A program made the position numbers and the translations under genes. Below the pieces are notes generated by a model, which worked only from the letters and a program-made list of their open reading frames with translations, did not search any database and was not told where the DNA came from. From an uncultured Selenomonadaceae bacterium (GTDB lineage: Bacteria; Bacillota; Negativicutes; Selenomonadales; Selenomonadaceae), in assembly GCA_905233965.1 (NCBI GenBank), contig CAJOFG010000047.1:1-15183 (forward strand): a DNA stretch of 15,183 nucleotides, given 5' to 3'. This document shows positions 13,902 to 15,183 of the stretch, in pieces. Positions within the stretch are counted from its first letter, which is position 1. Each line of letters opens with the position of its first letter.

Positions 13902-15183
13902 TTACATATAGTCGATTGAAGATTTGCGGCGTTCCTGTTTCATGAATCCGAATTTCTCCGCGACATACTCGACTATGACGAAGAAAACCGGGATAAGGAA
14001 AATTCCCAAACTCGTCGCAAACAACATTCCGCCGACAACCGCCACGCCCATTCCGTTACGCGCGGCAGAACCGGCACCGACAGCAAACGCAAGCGGCAAA
14101 CACCCGATTATAAATGCAAGCGATGTCATCAAAATCGGACGCAGACGCAAGCCCGCCGCCTCAATCGCCGCTTTGACCGGGCGCATGCCTCTGTCAACGC
14201 GGACTTTCGCAAACTCGACAATCAGTATCGCATTTTTCGCCGCAAGACCGATTATCATTATAATTCCGATTTGCATATAAACGCTGTCCTGCAAGCCGGA
14301 ATTTTGTATGCCGAACAATCCTTCGATAATGCTCAAGCCGTATTCCGAAACGACCGCGCCGAAAATTCCGGTGGGAACGGTCAGCAGAACCGCGAACGGC
14401 ACCGACCAACTTTCATACAGCGCGGCGAGCATCAGGAAGACGAACACCAAAGCAAGTGCCAAAATCTGCATTGTCGAACTTGCCGCTTTTTTCTCTTCGC
14501 GGGATTGTCCCGACCATTCGATATTGAAACCGGTACCGGCTTCCTCTTTGACAATTTCTTCTATCGCATTCATTGCCTGCCCGGAACTGTAACCCGCGCC
14601 GGCGTTGCCTTGAAATTGTACCGCACGGGACGCATTGAATCTTGAAATTTGCGTCGGACCTGTACTCATACGCGGAATTATCAAAGTATCGAGCGGAACT
14701 CTCTGTCCGTCAGAACCTTTGACGTAAACGAATTTTGCCGACTCGGCCGCCGTTCGATAAAGAGTGTCAGACTGCAACATAACTTTATAAGTACGTCCGA
14801 AACGGTTGAAGTCGTTGACTTGCGCACCGCCGAAGTTGACTTGCAGAGCCGTGAAAACGTCGCTCATGCTTACACCGAGCATTTTAATTTTTTCCCGGTC
14901 GATGTCGTATTCAATCGTCGGGGACGCAATGTTAAACGTCGTACGGACACCTTGCAACTCCGGACGCTGATTTGCCTTCGCAACGATTCGACTTGCCAAT
15001 TCATTCAATTCTTCGTTCGTGTGACCGGACATATCTTGAAGTTGCAAAGACCAGCCGCCGACGGAACCCAGACCCGGAAGAGCCGGCGGGTTAAACGCGA
15101 TTACCCGCGCTTCCGGGGCATACTGCGCACCCAGCCGGAACATATTGCCGATACAGGCATTGATTGACGCTTCCGGACCGCGT
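13902..15183 (-). CDS. RND multidrug efflux transporter, AcrB/HAE1 type (5' part outside window)
   Basis: The C-terminal roughly 426 residues of a proton-driven inner-membrane pump that works with a periplasmic adaptor and an outer-membrane channel. The frame is open to the window edge ('GPEASINACIGNMFRLG'); the internal ATG at 15143 is not the start. Visible parts are the second porter half ('SGHTNEELNELASRI', 'TIEYDIDREKIKMLGVSMSD', 'NDFNRFGRTYKVMLQ'), then TM helices 'ALALVFVFLMLAALYESWSV', 'GLAAKNAILIVEFAK' (Lys at the position of AcrB K940), 'RLRPILMTSLAFIIGCLPLA' and 'FLIPVFFVIVEYVAEKFG'. The helical motifs are canonical and the gene looks intact as far as it is visible. Its adaptor is probably further upstream. 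An efflux role is firm; the substrate cannot be predicted. Confidence 0.95.
   Translation of the reverse strand, partial: RGPEASINACIGNMFRLGAQYAPEARVIAFNPPALPGLGSVGGWSLQLQDMSGHTNEELNELASRIVAKANQRPELQGVRTTFNIASPTIEYDIDREKIKMLGVSMSDVFTALQVNFGGAQVNDFNRFGRTYKVMLQSDTLYRTAAESAKFVYVKGSDGQRVPLDTLIIPRMSTGPTQISRFNASRAVQFQGNAGAGYSSGQAMNAIEEIVKEEAGTGFNIEWSGQSREEKKAASSTMQILALALVFVFLMLAALYESWSVPFAVLLTVPTGIFGAVVSEYGLSIIEGLFGIQNSGLQDSVYMQIGIIMIIGLAAKNAILIVEFAKVRVDRGMRPVKAAIEAAGLRLRPILMTSLAFIIGCLPLAFAVGAGSAARNGMGVAVVGGMLFATSLGIFLIPVFFVIVEYVAEKFGFMKQERRKSSIDYM

Overview
The window is chromosomal DNA from what looks like a diderm Firmicute, most likely a Negativicute. This is inferred from two things. Firmicute-type genes are present: rpsU of that type and an nfeD-floA pair as in Bacillus. 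Machinery that needs an outer membrane is also present: an HlyD-type periplasmic adaptor with its ABC ATPases, and an AcrB-like RND pump. I could not search a database, so the assignment rests on recognised protein motifs. Every gene I can support lies on the minus strand, so the window reads from high to low coordinates.

Layout in transcription order: (1) 15183-13902, the 3' part of an AcrB/HAE1-family RND efflux pump, ending in a strong intrinsic terminator. (2) 13780-13115, a TVP38/DedA-type membrane protein, also followed by a terminator. (3) About 13040-10222, clpB, with a clear promoter inside a long inverted repeat; its first 20 codons are in a different frame from the rest. (4) 10203-9884, rpsU, with its own near-consensus promoter and terminator. 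(5) 9794-3954, a type I secretion module: ABC transporter, HlyD adaptor, ABC transporter, the same order as rtxB-rtxD-rtxE of MARTX toxin loci. (6) 3923-1029, two glycosyltransferases, the second with a degenerate methyltransferase-like N-terminal domain and an apparent frameshift near its C-terminus. (7) 989-1, a short NfeD protein and FloA (cut by the window edge), separated by a hairpin that looks like an attenuator.

Genes 5 to 7 have gaps of 3 to about 80 bases and could form one long transcript. In Bacillus subtilis rpsU is followed directly by yqeY, nfeD and floA. Here an approximately 8.8-kb secretion and glycosylation cassette sits in that place and yqeY is absent. The cassette suggests export of a glycosylated large surface or adhesin-like protein, but its substrate and outer-membrane channel are not in the window.

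The points most worth a second look are a two-residue expansion inside the Walker A loop of one ABC subunit, the split start of clpB, the unusual palindrome over the clpB promoter, and the interruption of the rpsU-nfeD-floA neighbourhood. No tRNA, rRNA, CRISPR array, transposase or IS element was seen. No gene-free stretch exceeds 300 bases; the longest is about 245 bases, between clpB and the TVP38 gene.
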